A stretch of 64,000 nucleotides of DNA from Jiulongibacter sp966250325 (GTDB taxonomy: Bacteria; Bacteroidota; Bacteroidia; Cytophagales; Spirosomataceae), in NCBI GenBank assembly GCA_966250325.1, contig CBINGY010000009.1:32454-96453 (forward strand), written 5' to 3'. A program made the position numbers and the translations under genes. Positions 1-7,998 of this stretch are shown one piece after another; position 1 is the stretch's first letter; every line of letters starts with the position of its first letter. Below the pieces are notes generated by a model. That model was not told the DNA's origin and made no database searches. It was given only the letters and a program-made list of their open reading frames with translations.

Positions 1-758
1 GGCCAGGAATTTTAAACAACCTTTTCACACTCCCTCTCGCTGTTTTATCAGAGGTGGTGGTATTCAGTTTTGCTTTAGTAACTAAGCAAAAAATAAGCGA
101 CCGGGAGAAAAACGACATGGAAAAACGTGTCGCAGAAACCGAAATGCTCGCTCTTCGAAGCCAGATGAATCCACACTTTATATTCAACAGCCTGAGCAGC
201 ATCAGAAATCTGGTCATAAAAAATGAGAGAGAAAAGGCCATTGAATACCTTTCAAGATTTTCAAAACTGGTGAGGCTTATCCTGCAGCAAACCCGCCGAC
301 AAAAAATCACCCTGGAAGAAGAACTGGAATTGCTTCGACTTTATGTACAATCGGAGTCTGATCGTCTGGATGGTCCTATTGAATTTGAAATCATAACCGA
401 TAAAGAGATCGCTACGGATGAAATCCTTTTCCCTCCTATGATCTTACAACCCGCAGCCGAAAATGCCATCTGGCATGGGCTGCAGCCCTCTGGTCGAGCT
501 GACAAAAAAATTCTTCTTACGCTGAGGCAGGTCAACGAAACACACCTTCGTATAAGCCTGATTGACAATGGAATAGGACGAAAAAAAGCCAACGAGCTAA
601 AATCAAAGGAGAACTATGAGCGGGTTTCACTGGGTTATGAAATTACTCTTCGAAGACTGGAATTATTCAACAGTACGAACCGTGAACAAATACATTTAGA
701 GATTATCGACCTACCCGATGAGAGCGGAACTGAAGTGGTTTTTGATTATTTTACTTAA
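1..758 (+). CDS. LytS-type sensor histidine kinase, 3' part (5' end outside window)
   Basis: The reading frame is open from base 3, so the gene begins before the window; the first in-frame start inside it (GTG at 54) is probably not the real one. A hydrophobic stretch just before KQKISDRE looks like the last membrane segment, followed by a charged coiled linker. SQMNPHFIFNSLSSIRNL is the His_kinase (PF06580) phosphoacceptor motif. PPMILQPAAENAIWHGL is the N-box of the GHKL ATPase and DNGIG the G1 box. The family signals to LytTR response regulators, usually encoded next to the kinase; that partner would lie downstream or upstream, and the next gene here is not one, so it would be left of the window. 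The stop codon shares the TTAA palindrome with the convergent gene at 755. Confidence 0.9.
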   Translation, partial: PGILNNLFTLPLAVLSEVVVFSFALVTKQKISDREKNDMEKRVAETEMLALRSQMNPHFIFNSLSSIRNLVIKNEREKAIEYLSRFSKLVRLILQQTRRQKITLEEELELLRLYVQSESDRLDGPIEFEIITDKEIATDEILFPPMILQPAAENAIWHGLQPSGRADKKILLTLRQVNETHLRISLIDNGIGRKKANELKSKENYERVSLGYEITLRRLELFNSTNREQIHLEIIDLPDESGTEVVFDYFT

Positions 759-1495
759 CGCCCATGACGCATAAAAGGAGCTTCTTTTAATGCTTTAAAC
801 ACCACGTAAAAGGCCAGACTTCCCAGAAAAATCCAGAACCATATGTTCTTTTGAAACTGAAGATCACCCGTAATAACCCAGGTCCTGATCAAATCAAAAA
901 TCCAGAAAAGTCCGGCTAACGCCGTAATGCCATTTTTCTCTTTCTTTAATACTTTTTTCAAACTGAATGGATAGCGTGGCTTAAGCGGCGTTTTCAATGC
1001 AGGAATAAAGGCAGGTTTATCTGCAGCCCATTCCAAATATTTCCCACCGAACTTATCACGTAAAAAGGCCTCTTCGGCAAACATAATACGCTCATAATAA
1101 ATCCAGTAAATAAATGTAAATGCAAGAATGAACCAGATATTCCCCACGAGCATACCTACTCCAAGCCACATAAAGAAATTTCCCAGATAAAGCGGATGAC
1201 GCACCACTGAGTAAATGCCGGTTTCATTGAGCTCATCGGCCACTTGGCCCTCAGAAGTGTTTCTGCCAGACGTATTTCTGGGAGTGAAACCGACTGTTAC
1301 TACGCGGATCAAAAGCCCCAGAACACCCACTGCCAGAGAGAAAAACCAGTAGGTATCGTTTTGGATAAGCTGATTACCTGAGCGTACTTCGGCCACATAG
1401 GCCAGTAGACTTACCAGCAAAAAAAGTAAAGGAAAATAACTTCTGTTTCTGAAAAGGAAATCACCCTGTGACCGCAATTCTTCCTGAAGAGCCAT
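755..1495 (-). CDS. Isoprenylcysteine carboxyl methyltransferase-like membrane protein
   Basis: A 246-residue polytopic membrane protein. The segment SVVRHPLYLGNFFMWLG is the hallmark of the ICMT/PEMT membrane methyltransferase superfamily, in which the RHPxYxG loop helps bind S-adenosylmethionine. Hydrophobic helices occur near residues 20-70 and 110-135, with another pair at the C-terminus (about 190-235). The true substrate in bacteria is unknown, since they lack prenylated CaaX proteins; phospholipid or small-molecule methylation is possible. An exact -7 promoter element lies 24 bases before the ATG, inside the end of the upstream gene, so it probably has its own transcript. It overlaps the convergent kinase gene by four bases. 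Confidence 0.75.
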   Translation of the reverse strand: MALQEELRSQGDFLFRNRSYFPLLFLLVSLLAYVAEVRSGNQLIQNDTYWFFSLAVGVLGLLIRVVTVGFTPRNTSGRNTSEGQVADELNETGIYSVVRHPLYLGNFFMWLGVGMLVGNIWFILAFTFIYWIYYERIMFAEEAFLRDKFGGKYLEWAADKPAFIPALKTPLKPRYPFSLKKVLKKEKNGITALAGLFWIFDLIRTWVITGDLQFQKNIWFWIFLGSLAFYVVFKALKEAPFMRHGR

Positions 1496-1518
1496 TCAAT
1501 ATCTTTAAAAATTGGCCA

Positions 1519-1526
1519 CAAAGGTA
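1519..1526 (-). promoter_or_regulatory. -7 promoter element for the ICMT-like gene
   Basis: On the minus strand this reads TACCTTTG, an exact match to the Bacteroidota -7 consensus TAnnTTTG. Transcription would start near 1512, giving a leader of about 17 bases. No -33 TTG is seen at the usual 17-23 base spacing. Confidence 0.5.
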
Positions 1527-1531
1527 GTCCT

Positions 1532-2161
1532 TTATTTCAAAAAGCCTTTGAGTGATTCTTTCAATGTCTTCTGAGATTTCGGCTCTTCCTTTTCGGTGAG
1601 TTCCCAGTTCATGGAGGCCGCAAGTTGCTGCATCATCAGGGTAATTTGTTTGAGGGCAATTCCCGAAAGGTCAGATTCCATGGCTTTGACCTTCATAAGG
1701 TCTCGGGCTTCATTAAGAATTCGGGTATAATCTTCCGTATTAAATTTATGCAGAAGCCCCTGATTAATGTCATAGAACCGATACTCGGGATCAACAGAAA
1801 GTATCTCAGGCTCGGGAAAATGGTCAATATAAATCTTTCTGGAGGAGGGGTCACGGCTCCATTTCAGTTTCGAAAAATCATACCCCACCGCTACTTTGGC
1901 CTTGGCCACAATAAGAACCTTTTTATTTGCTTCAAAAACTCCCCAAAAAAGTTTTCGTGAATTGTGATCATAGATTTCGGAGAAATAGCCTTCGGCCAAA
2001 ACCACCTTAAAAACCTTCTCAATACGTTCCAGTAATACAGTGGATTCAGATTTCAGGAGTTCTGCCTTTCTGCGTTTACCCACTCCATACCTCCACGCAA
2101 AAACCTGCCAGGTGGCAAGTCCTCCGATAGCCAGAGCCAAAATAAACAAGATAGATTCCAT
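1532..2161 (-). CDS. DUF4230 domain-containing membrane-anchored protein
   Basis: About 209 residues when started at MESILFILALAIGG. A longer in-frame start 36 bases upstream exists, but it would run across the divergent promoter region. The N-terminus is one hydrophobic anchor (residues 3-17) followed by RRKAELLKSES, and the soluble part contains KKVLIVAKAKVAVGYDFSKL, the core of DUF4230. Function is unknown. The domain sits outside the cytoplasmic membrane in many bacteria and somewhat resembles band-7-like folds; that last point is memory of the family, not visible here. It is divergent from miaA with a 46-base gap. Confidence 0.75.
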   Translation of the reverse strand: MESILFILALAIGGLATWQVFAWRYGVGKRRKAELLKSESTVLLERIEKVFKVVLAEGYFSEIYDHNSRKLFWGVFEANKKVLIVAKAKVAVGYDFSKLKWSRDPSSRKIYIDHFPEPEILSVDPEYRFYDINQGLLHKFNTEDYTRILNEARDLMKVKAMESDLSGIALKQITLMMQQLAASMNWELTEKEEPKSQKTLKESLKGFLK

Positions 2162-2173
2162 AGAGCTATTTCC

Positions 2174-2181
2174 TAAATTTG
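2174..2181 (+). promoter_or_regulatory. -7 promoter element for miaA
   Basis: TAAATTTG matches TAnnTTTG exactly. Transcription would begin near 2188, which leaves the TTG at 2208 as a usable start and puts the GTG at 2181 upstream of the transcript. On the other strand 2186-2193 reads TTAATTTG, a 7/8 match that could serve the divergent DUF4230 gene. Confidence 0.5.
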
Positions 2182-2207
2182 TGAGCAAATTAACCAATTC
2201 CAGTCAT

Positions 2208-3122
2208 TTGACACCAAAGAAGCTCATTCTGGTAGCCGGCCCCACGGCCGTAGGGAAGACCGCTTTCTGCATACAACTGGCCTCATGTATGCAGGCAGAA
2301 ATCTTCAGCTGTGATTCCAGACAGTTCTATCGTGAACTTTCAATTGGAACCGCAAAACCAACTCCGGAAGAACTTTCACTCGTAAAGCATCACTTTATTA
2401 ATTCTCTTTCCATAGGAGAAGATTACTCCGCAGGAGACTATGAAAGAGAAATTACAGAGGCTTTGGAAATCTACTTTCAAACCCATGACACTGCGATACT
2501 CACAGGAGGCTCCGGTTTATTTATGAAGGCTGTAACTCATGGTTTAGACGATATGCCAGGTGTACCGCAGGAGTTGAGAGATCAACTGATGAAAGAAGTG
2601 GAAACTATCGGACTCCATAATCTTACCGAACAACTTCGCCAACTAGACCCCGAATATGCGTCAAAAGCAGACCTGAATAATACACAGCGGGTGGTAAGAG
2701 CCCTTGAAGTATGTCTTCACACCGGTAAACCCTTTTCATTGTGGCATAATAAACCATCGAAGAAACCGGCTTACGAATTGATCAAAATAGGTTTGGATCT
2801 ACCGCGTGAGATACTTTATGACCGAATAAACCAGCGTGTCGATGAAATGGTACAGAGTGGTCTGATTGATGAGGTAAAAAATCTTGTGCCGTACAGAAAC
2901 AAAAATGCCTTAAAAACGGTGGGATACAAAGAAGTATTCGATTACCTGGACGGACAGGTAGACCTAACAGAAATGACGGAACTTATTAAAAGAAATACCC
3001 GAAGGTATGCCAAGCGGCAGCTGACCTGGTTTCGTAATCAGGATGATTTTACCTGGTTCTCCCCCAACGATCTGGAACTGTCCATTCAATACATAGAAAA
3101 AATCTCACCTTCTGCTCACTGA
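2208..3122 (+). CDS. miaA: tRNA dimethylallyltransferase
   Basis: Transfers a dimethylallyl group to N6 of A37 in tRNAs that read codons starting with U. Near the N-terminus LILVAGPTAVGKT is the P-loop. SCDSRQFYRELSIGTAKPT carries the conserved substrate-binding Asp and Arg, TGGSGLF follows, and the C-terminal half ends with NTRRYAKRQLTWFRNQ, a signature of the family. I prefer the TTG at 2208 (304 residues) because it puts the P-loop close to the N-terminus as usual and follows a -7 element by about 27 bases. GTG at 2181 (313 residues) is the alternative. The frame is open further upstream but without family similarity. The last 18 bases overlap the convergent AraC gene. Confidence 0.95.
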   Translation: MTPKKLILVAGPTAVGKTAFCIQLASCMQAEIFSCDSRQFYRELSIGTAKPTPEELSLVKHHFINSLSIGEDYSAGDYEREITEALEIYFQTHDTAILTGGSGLFMKAVTHGLDDMPGVPQELRDQLMKEVETIGLHNLTEQLRQLDPEYASKADLNNTQRVVRALEVCLHTGKPFSLWHNKPSKKPAYELIKIGLDLPREILYDRINQRVDEMVQSGLIDEVKNLVPYRNKNALKTVGYKEVFDYLDGQVDLTEMTELIKRNTRRYAKRQLTWFRNQDDFTWFSPNDLELSIQYIEKISPSAH

Positions 3123-4145
3123 ATTCTCTCTGAAAGAAGTGGGCGAAACTCCGGTAAGGTTTTTAAACCAGCGGGTGAAATAGCTATTATTGCCTATGGC
3201 TAGGTTATTGCCAATCTGGCCAACATTCTGAGCAGAATCGACCAGAAATTCCTTTGCTTTTTCAAGTTTCAGTCGGGTATGATACCCCGCAATACTCTCT
3301 CCAAACACCTTTCTGAAAAGCAGACACATTTTTGTTTTACTGAGCCCTGTTCTTCTCGCCAGATCATCCAGTGAAGGCAGAGACTCTGTAGTAATGGTTT
3401 TGAGATAAACAGCCAGACCTTCCACTTTTCTGATATCCTGATCATTAAACTCTCTGCACTTAGAGGAAGAATCCAATCGAAGAAACTGAATGAGAGAAAA
3501 ATAGTCACCGAGCATTTGATAAAGCTGACCCAGAATAATCAGTCTTTCGGTAGAGCGGGTTTCGTTAAATCGTTTCAGAAGATAAAACAATTCATTAAAA
3601 TCAATGCGATGCGTATCAGAGAATACCATCGGGCTTTCGCTTTCAGAAAGAAAAGGCGTATTCGTTTGGGGTACAATGTTTTCTGGCAGTACCTCTTCCA
3701 ACCATTTCTTTCTTATAAATAGTAGATTACATTTAAATTTCTGATTATCAATAAAATGAATCTCAGGGAGGTGCTCAAATGAATTAAGTAAAGACAAGAA
3801 GACCTCCGCGGATTCTCCTTGTTTGTGAACAAGACGTTTAGCTGCAAAGGAAACGGAAGGACTGTTAAATTTGATGGCACGAGAAGAGCCGTGGAAGAAA
3901 ACCAGAATCTGGTAATCTTCTGTAAGCAACTTAGACTCAAAATTAAATCTTATCTCCTCCCTCAGTTTCATCCTGAACTCGAAATGCTTGAGATCCAAAC
4001 CGACTTTGTTAAAAGAAACTGAACCTGTACCTACGGCTTCCGGAAGATAAAAGAATGACTGGTCATCCTTTTTTTCGCCAAAATATTCCAGCAACTCTAA
4101 CCAGAGAGCTGAGGGTTTATTGGACCGGAAATTAATGGTTCTCAT
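3105..4145 (-). CDS. AraC-family transcriptional regulator
   Basis: 346 residues. The C-terminal hundred hold the double helix-turn-helix: SLDDLARRTGLSKTKMCLLF is the first, and YFTRWFKNLTGVSPTSFRE the second with its family ending. The first 240 residues are a sensor region that I cannot assign; no cupin metal motif or membrane segment is obvious. The gene is alone on its strand. Its 3' end overlaps miaA, and the region upstream (4146-4425) is shared with the divergent surface-protein gene, so that gene is one possible target. Confidence 0.9.
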   Translation of the reverse strand: MRTINFRSNKPSALWLELLEYFGEKKDDQSFFYLPEAVGTGSVSFNKVGLDLKHFEFRMKLREEIRFNFESKLLTEDYQILVFFHGSSRAIKFNSPSVSFAAKRLVHKQGESAEVFLSLLNSFEHLPEIHFIDNQKFKCNLLFIRKKWLEEVLPENIVPQTNTPFLSESESPMVFSDTHRIDFNELFYLLKRFNETRSTERLIILGQLYQMLGDYFSLIQFLRLDSSSKCREFNDQDIRKVEGLAVYLKTITTESLPSLDDLARRTGLSKTKMCLLFRKVFGESIAGYHTRLKLEKAKEFLVDSAQNVGQIGNNLAIGNNSYFTRWFKNLTGVSPTSFRENSVSRR

Positions 4146-4255
4146 AAGTTGTACTCTTGCGTGGGAAAAACCCTACCATCCGTAAGTTGGCCTGTGCAAG
4201 TTGGTTCAAATCACAGGGCCCTACACAATCACTAATATACGATTTTTTTGCTTTG

Positions 4256-4263
4256 CAAAACTA
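4256..4263 (-). promoter_or_regulatory. Candidate -7 element for the AraC gene
   Basis: TAGTTTTG on the minus strand is an exact TAnnTTTG match. It would give a leader of about 100 bases before the ATG at 4145. No properly spaced -33 TTG is seen. Confidence 0.3.
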
Positions 4264-4320
4264 TAAAGTACCGACATATGTAGATTTTTTCGGCAACAAA
4301 TTATGAGCACCGTCATATTT

Positions 4321-4355
4321 TCCAGATCGTTCAGATTTATATCCAGATCGTTCAG
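4321..4355 (+). promoter_or_regulatory. LytTR-like operator: two perfect 14-bp repeats 21 bp apart
   Basis: TCCAGATCGTTCAG occurs at 4321-4334 and again, unchanged, at 4342-4355. The start-to-start distance is 21 bp, two helical turns. Inside each copy ATCGTTCAG fits the published LytTR half-site [TA][AC][CA]GTTN[AG][TG] at 8 of 9 positions, and the half-sites are separated by 12 bp as in ComE/AgrA-type targets. It sits 70-105 bp before the start of the surface protein at 4426; a weak -7 candidate (TGTATTTG, 4399-4406) lies between. Confidence 0.55.
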
Positions 4356-4425
4356 GAATTCGGACGGCTTTTCAATAAAGGTATTGGCTTTGAGGAGGTG
4401 TATTTGACAACAAACAAACACTGGC

Positions 4426-7152
4426 ATGCTAAAAGCTTTCTTCAAATCGACCCTAATCTTAACAACACTTTTCATCTCCATTCGCGGAAATGGTCAGACT
4501 CTGGAAAACAATGCCATATGCCATGATCCAATTGTAGGGGCAGGCACTTACATTAATGAGGCACGCACGGCGGGTATTAATCTGCTCGGTGGAGTGGCTT
4601 CAGAACAATATGCAATTGACGGAGACCTCTCTACCTATGCCGATATGCAGCTCGGAGTATCTTTGATTGGTGGAGGTTCTGCATTGTCTATCGCAGATTC
4701 TGTAAATTATTATCCCTCAGGGAACGAAGTAGGTTTCGTAATAGAACCCATAGGAGGCATTCTGAATGCAGATGTACTCGCAGAAATTACCATTAATTTA
4801 TACCGGAATGATGTTCTTGTGCAGACTGCCACCACAGGAAGTGGTCTCACATCAGTTGGGATTCTGAATGGTAATGAAGGACTTCAACGAATAGGACTGA
4901 CTTCTACCTCAGATTTTGATGAAGTACAGATCATTGTGAGTAGCACATTATCTCTGCTATCTGGCTTTAGGGTGTATTATGCCTATGAAGAACCGGTCGG
5001 TTGCTCAAATTCCTGCGAAGAGCCCTTATTTGGTTCAGATGGTGCCAGCATTGTGGGATCCAGAACGGGCATCTCAGGGGTTTGTATTGGCTGTTCTGTA
5101 ACGGGAACTGCCAATCTTTTGGATGCAGATACCACCAATTTTGCTACAATTACACAAACAATAGGTCTGCTTTCATCAGGTTCAGTTTCTGTGAATGCCG
5201 GAAGTACCAAACCTGCGGGTACAGAAGCCGGGTTCGTGCTTTCTCCGGGAAGCGGATTACTCGATCTTTCAGCTCTTTCCAATGTGCGTATCACCACTTA
5301 CCTTGCCGGAGCCCTTCAGGAGACTATTCTGGCAAACAATACGCTCGTGGGAGTCTCCCTTCTGGGTGCAGGAGGGGTTCAGCAAATAGCTTTCCAAACT
5401 TCTCTCGATTTTGATGAAGTACGTCTTACAGTTACCCCTGCCCTTAGTCTTCTTTCTGACATGCGGGTGTATTATGGGTTTACCCGCCTGGACTCCGATG
5501 GAGATGGAGTGTATGATTGTATGGATAAATGTGCCGGAGACGACCTCATGGATAACGATGGGGACGGTGTTCCGGATGACTGCGATCCCGATGATGATAA
5601 TGACCTTCTTTCTGATACGGATGAGACTACTCTTCATTCGACAGATCCGTTTGACGGAGATACCGATAATGACGGACTCAGCGATTACCAGGAGGTCAAC
5701 GGTACGCTGCCACTTTCTACCCCAACTAATCCCTTACTGGCAGACAGCGATCTGGATGGCGTGCAGGATGGTACAGAGATCGGATTGACATTTGCCACAG
5801 CCTACACAGATACGGCCGTATTTATTCCGGATGCAGACCCTCTTACGACAACAGACCCCCTGATATTTGATACAGATGGTGACGGGTATTCCGACGGGGC
5901 AGAAGATTCCAATAAAAACGGAGCGGTGAATGTTGGAGAAAGCGATCCGAATAATCCCTGTGATCCCGACCCTTGCCCGATTGATCTCGAAATTTTGAAA
6001 ACGGTAAACAGCTCTCTGGCAGCGATAGGTGATGTATTAGTATATACCATTAGTCTGAAAAATCAGAACGCAGGAATTGCCGCCACGGGCGTTCAGGTGC
6101 TTGACCAGCTTCCGGGTGGTGTTACTTACAATTCCCATACGGCACATGCCGGTACTTCCTATGATCCTACAAGTGGTATCTGGGATATCGGAAATGTGAT
6201 GAGTTCGGTAGATTCGGTAGGTCTCACTGTTACAGTTACCGTGGCAAGCTCAGGTGTTATAACCAATGCCGCTCAGGTAATTTCTTCAGATCAAACAGAT
6301 GAAGATTCCACTCCCGGCAATTCCGTAATTACAGAGGATGATTATTCGAATACATGTACCAGTATTCCCTATACGCTTTGTATAGGAGATTCTGTACAAA
6401 TACAGGTAGATGATAGTTTCAGCACCTATCAGTGGTTCCAGGATGGCAATCCGATATCCGGAGCAACCAGTTCAGACTTCTGGGTGACCGAAGCCGGAGA
6501 ATATACGGTATCTATTGACGGAGGTTCGAGTTGCCTGAGCGGTTTGTGTTGTCCGTTCATCGTGGTATCAGGAGCGTATGCAGATGTGACCATCGCCGGA
6601 ACAAGCCAGTTATGTTCCGGAAGCACGTTAAACCTTACGGCAAGTTCTTCAGAAACAATCACCGATTATTACTGGCGAGCTCCTAACGGTACCATAAGCA
6701 CCTCGAATTCATTCAGTATTGCTTCGGCATCCACTTTAAATTCCGGGAATTATACCCTTGAAGTTACCTATGCTTCCGGGTGCATCGCCCGTGATACATT
6801 TGCTGTGGTGGTGAATCAAAGTATTCTGAGTTCCAACCTGAGCTCGGTCTGCAGTGATAACGGTACCAGTTCAGATGCCTCAGATGACACCTTCACAATC
6901 AGACTTAATCCTGCCGGAGGGTCAGGCACCACTTACAGTGTTACCGGAACAGGTGTTAACGAGACCGGTCTTACCTTTGGTGTTCAAAGTGCGGCCATTG
7001 GTCCATTCACCATCACAGACGGCTCATTCCTGTTGACAATTACAGACGATACCAACGGCTGCTCATTACCCGTAACGGTAACTCCCCCTTCGGCCTGCTC
7101 AAGCTGCACCAAAGCCATATGCATTCCGATAGAACTGGTTAAAATAAACTGA
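4426..7152 (+). CDS. Secreted multidomain surface protein (TSP3, DUF11, Ig-like)
   Basis: 908 residues with a Sec signal (hydrophobic STLILTTLFISI, cleavage near GNGQ). Residues about 30-350 are two copies of a roughly 160-residue domain I do not recognise; each holds a D(G/A)D-S/TT stretch and ends in FDEV, SLLS and RVYY. Residues about 355-515 are thrombospondin type 3-like Asp-rich repeats (DSDGDGVYDCMDKC, DTDNDGLSDY) that should bind calcium. A DUF11 domain (about 515-640), an Ig-like domain and a further Gly/Thr-rich domain follow. It ends with CTKAICIPIELVKIN and shows no type A or B T9SS sorting domain. The DUF11-Ig module resembles the start of the 12372 protein. Likely a cell-surface or released adhesin. 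The LytTR-like repeats lie just upstream. Confidence 0.8.
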   Translation: MLKAFFKSTLILTTLFISIRGNGQTLENNAICHDPIVGAGTYINEARTAGINLLGGVASEQYAIDGDLSTYADMQLGVSLIGGGSALSIADSVNYYPSGNEVGFVIEPIGGILNADVLAEITINLYRNDVLVQTATTGSGLTSVGILNGNEGLQRIGLTSTSDFDEVQIIVSSTLSLLSGFRVYYAYEEPVGCSNSCEEPLFGSDGASIVGSRTGISGVCIGCSVTGTANLLDADTTNFATITQTIGLLSSGSVSVNAGSTKPAGTEAGFVLSPGSGLLDLSALSNVRITTYLAGALQETILANNTLVGVSLLGAGGVQQIAFQTSLDFDEVRLTVTPALSLLSDMRVYYGFTRLDSDGDGVYDCMDKCAGDDLMDNDGDGVPDDCDPDDDNDLLSDTDETTLHSTDPFDGDTDNDGLSDYQEVNGTLPLSTPTNPLLADSDLDGVQDGTEIGLTFATAYTDTAVFIPDADPLTTTDPLIFDTDGDGYSDGAEDSNKNGAVNVGESDPNNPCDPDPCPIDLEILKTVNSSLAAIGDVLVYTISLKNQNAGIAATGVQVLDQLPGGVTYNSHTAHAGTSYDPTSGIWDIGNVMSSVDSVGLTVTVTVASSGVITNAAQVISSDQTDEDSTPGNSVITEDDYSNTCTSIPYTLCIGDSVQIQVDDSFSTYQWFQDGNPISGATSSDFWVTEAGEYTVSIDGGSSCLSGLCCPFIVVSGAYADVTIAGTSQLCSGSTLNLTASSSETITDYYWRAPNGTISTSNSFSIASASTLNSGNYTLEVTYASGCIARDTFAVVVNQSILSSNLSSVCSDNGTSSDASDDTFTIRLNPAGGSGTTYSVTGTGVNETGLTFGVQSAAIGPFTITDGSFLLTITDDTNGCSLPVTVTPPSACSSCTKAICIPIELVKIN

Positions 7153-7279
7153 CATGACCGAAGCTAAAAAGTTGTTAAAGGATAAATTTCGATTTTTTTC
7201 GCCACAAACGAACTTTGACGCTGTCATGAATGTTTGCCACTGTATGTATCAACATACATTTAAACTTACATTATTTATT

Positions 7280-7903
7280 ATGAAACAATTATCTCTTTTC
7301 GCATTGCTTCTCATCGGAGCTTTTCAATTTACCTCATGCAATAGCAGTGAATCATCTGAATCTGCAGAAACTGAAACTGCAGAAGGAACGCTTCCTGATG
7401 GCAAACTAGCCATAGATACTGCCGCAAGTACCGTTACCTGGAAAGGTGTAATGCTTGGTGTTAAAGAACACTTTGGTAAAGTGGCACTTTCTGAGGCAGA
7501 AGTTGATGTGACAGATGGTAAAATTTCCGGAGGTCATTTCACCGTTAATCTTTCGGCGATCACTCCGGAGGATACCGTTTACAATGAAGAGCAGACAAAA
7601 GATAAGCTGATTGGACACCTTCAGTCGCCAGATTTCTTCAATGTAGCTGAGCATCCGACTGCTACTTTTGATATCACGGGATCTGGTGAAGGTACGGTAA
7701 CAGGAAACCTTACCATTCGTGGAATTACCCGAGAAGAAACTGTGAAGAACGTGGAAATTCATACAGTAGGTGGTGTGACCAATATCAAGGGTGATCTTAC
7801 TTTCAACCGTAAAAATTACGAAGTAAGCTTTGACGTTCCTGTGAAAGACATGGTAATTTCTGATGACGTGGAATTACAAATCTCTCTTGTAGCAGCTCAG
7901 TAA
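7280..7903 (+). CDS. YceI-family lipoprotein
   Basis: 207 residues from the ATG at 7280. The frame is open further upstream, but only this start gives the lipoprotein signal MKQLSLFALLLIGAFQFTSC with the lipobox Cys at 20. A Ser/Glu-rich linker follows, then the YceI lipocalin-like fold: TVTWKGV, a sheet-forming segment, LQSPDFFNVAEHPTATFDITG and GNLTIRGITREE. YceI proteins bind isoprenoid-type lipids in the periplasm, and the cellular role is usually linked to envelope stress. It forms a single-gene unit closed by a strong terminator at 7927. A near-match -7 element (GAACTTTG) lies about 65 bases upstream. Confidence 0.92.
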   Translation: MKQLSLFALLLIGAFQFTSCNSSESSESAETETAEGTLPDGKLAIDTAASTVTWKGVMLGVKEHFGKVALSEAEVDVTDGKISGGHFTVNLSAITPEDTVYNEEQTKDKLIGHLQSPDFFNVAEHPTATFDITGSGEGTVTGNLTIRGITREETVKNVEIHTVGGVTNIKGDLTFNRKNYEVSFDVPVKDMVISDDVELQISLVAAQ

Positions 7904-7926
7904 GATTTTATAAAATTGACAAGAAG

Positions 7927-7957
7927 GCCGTTCCGGAAACCCGGAGCGGCTTTTTAT
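7927..7957 (+). terminator. Intrinsic terminator after the YceI gene
   Basis: GCCGTTCCGG (7927-7936) pairs with CCGGAGCGGC (7941-7950) in a 10-bp stem with one G-U pair and a 4-base loop, followed directly by TTTTTATTT. Confidence 0.9.
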
Positions 7958-7974
7958 TTATGGCGGAATCACTG

Positions 7975-7982
7975 TAATTTTG
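7975..7982 (+). promoter_or_regulatory. -7 promoter element for the cmk operon
   Basis: TAATTTTG matches TAnnTTTG exactly. It lies between the YceI terminator and the ATG at 7999, with a leader of about 10 bases. Confidence 0.55.
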
Positions 7983-7998
7983 GGCCAAACCCCTTTTC

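Noticed and set aside
2040..2207. Extended N-terminus of miaA
   Set aside because: The upstream part of the frame lies antisense over the DUF4230 gene and bears no resemblance to MiaA; the promoter element lies after it.
4221..4481. Minus-strand 86-codon frame over the 4426 promoter
   Set aside because: It covers the repeat operator and the start of a real gene, has no signal or domain and looks like a chance frame.
4426..7152. 908-residue protein as a truncated pseudogene
   Set aside because: The frame is intact with a clean signal peptide and ordinary stop; lack of a known sorting domain alone is not evidence of decay.
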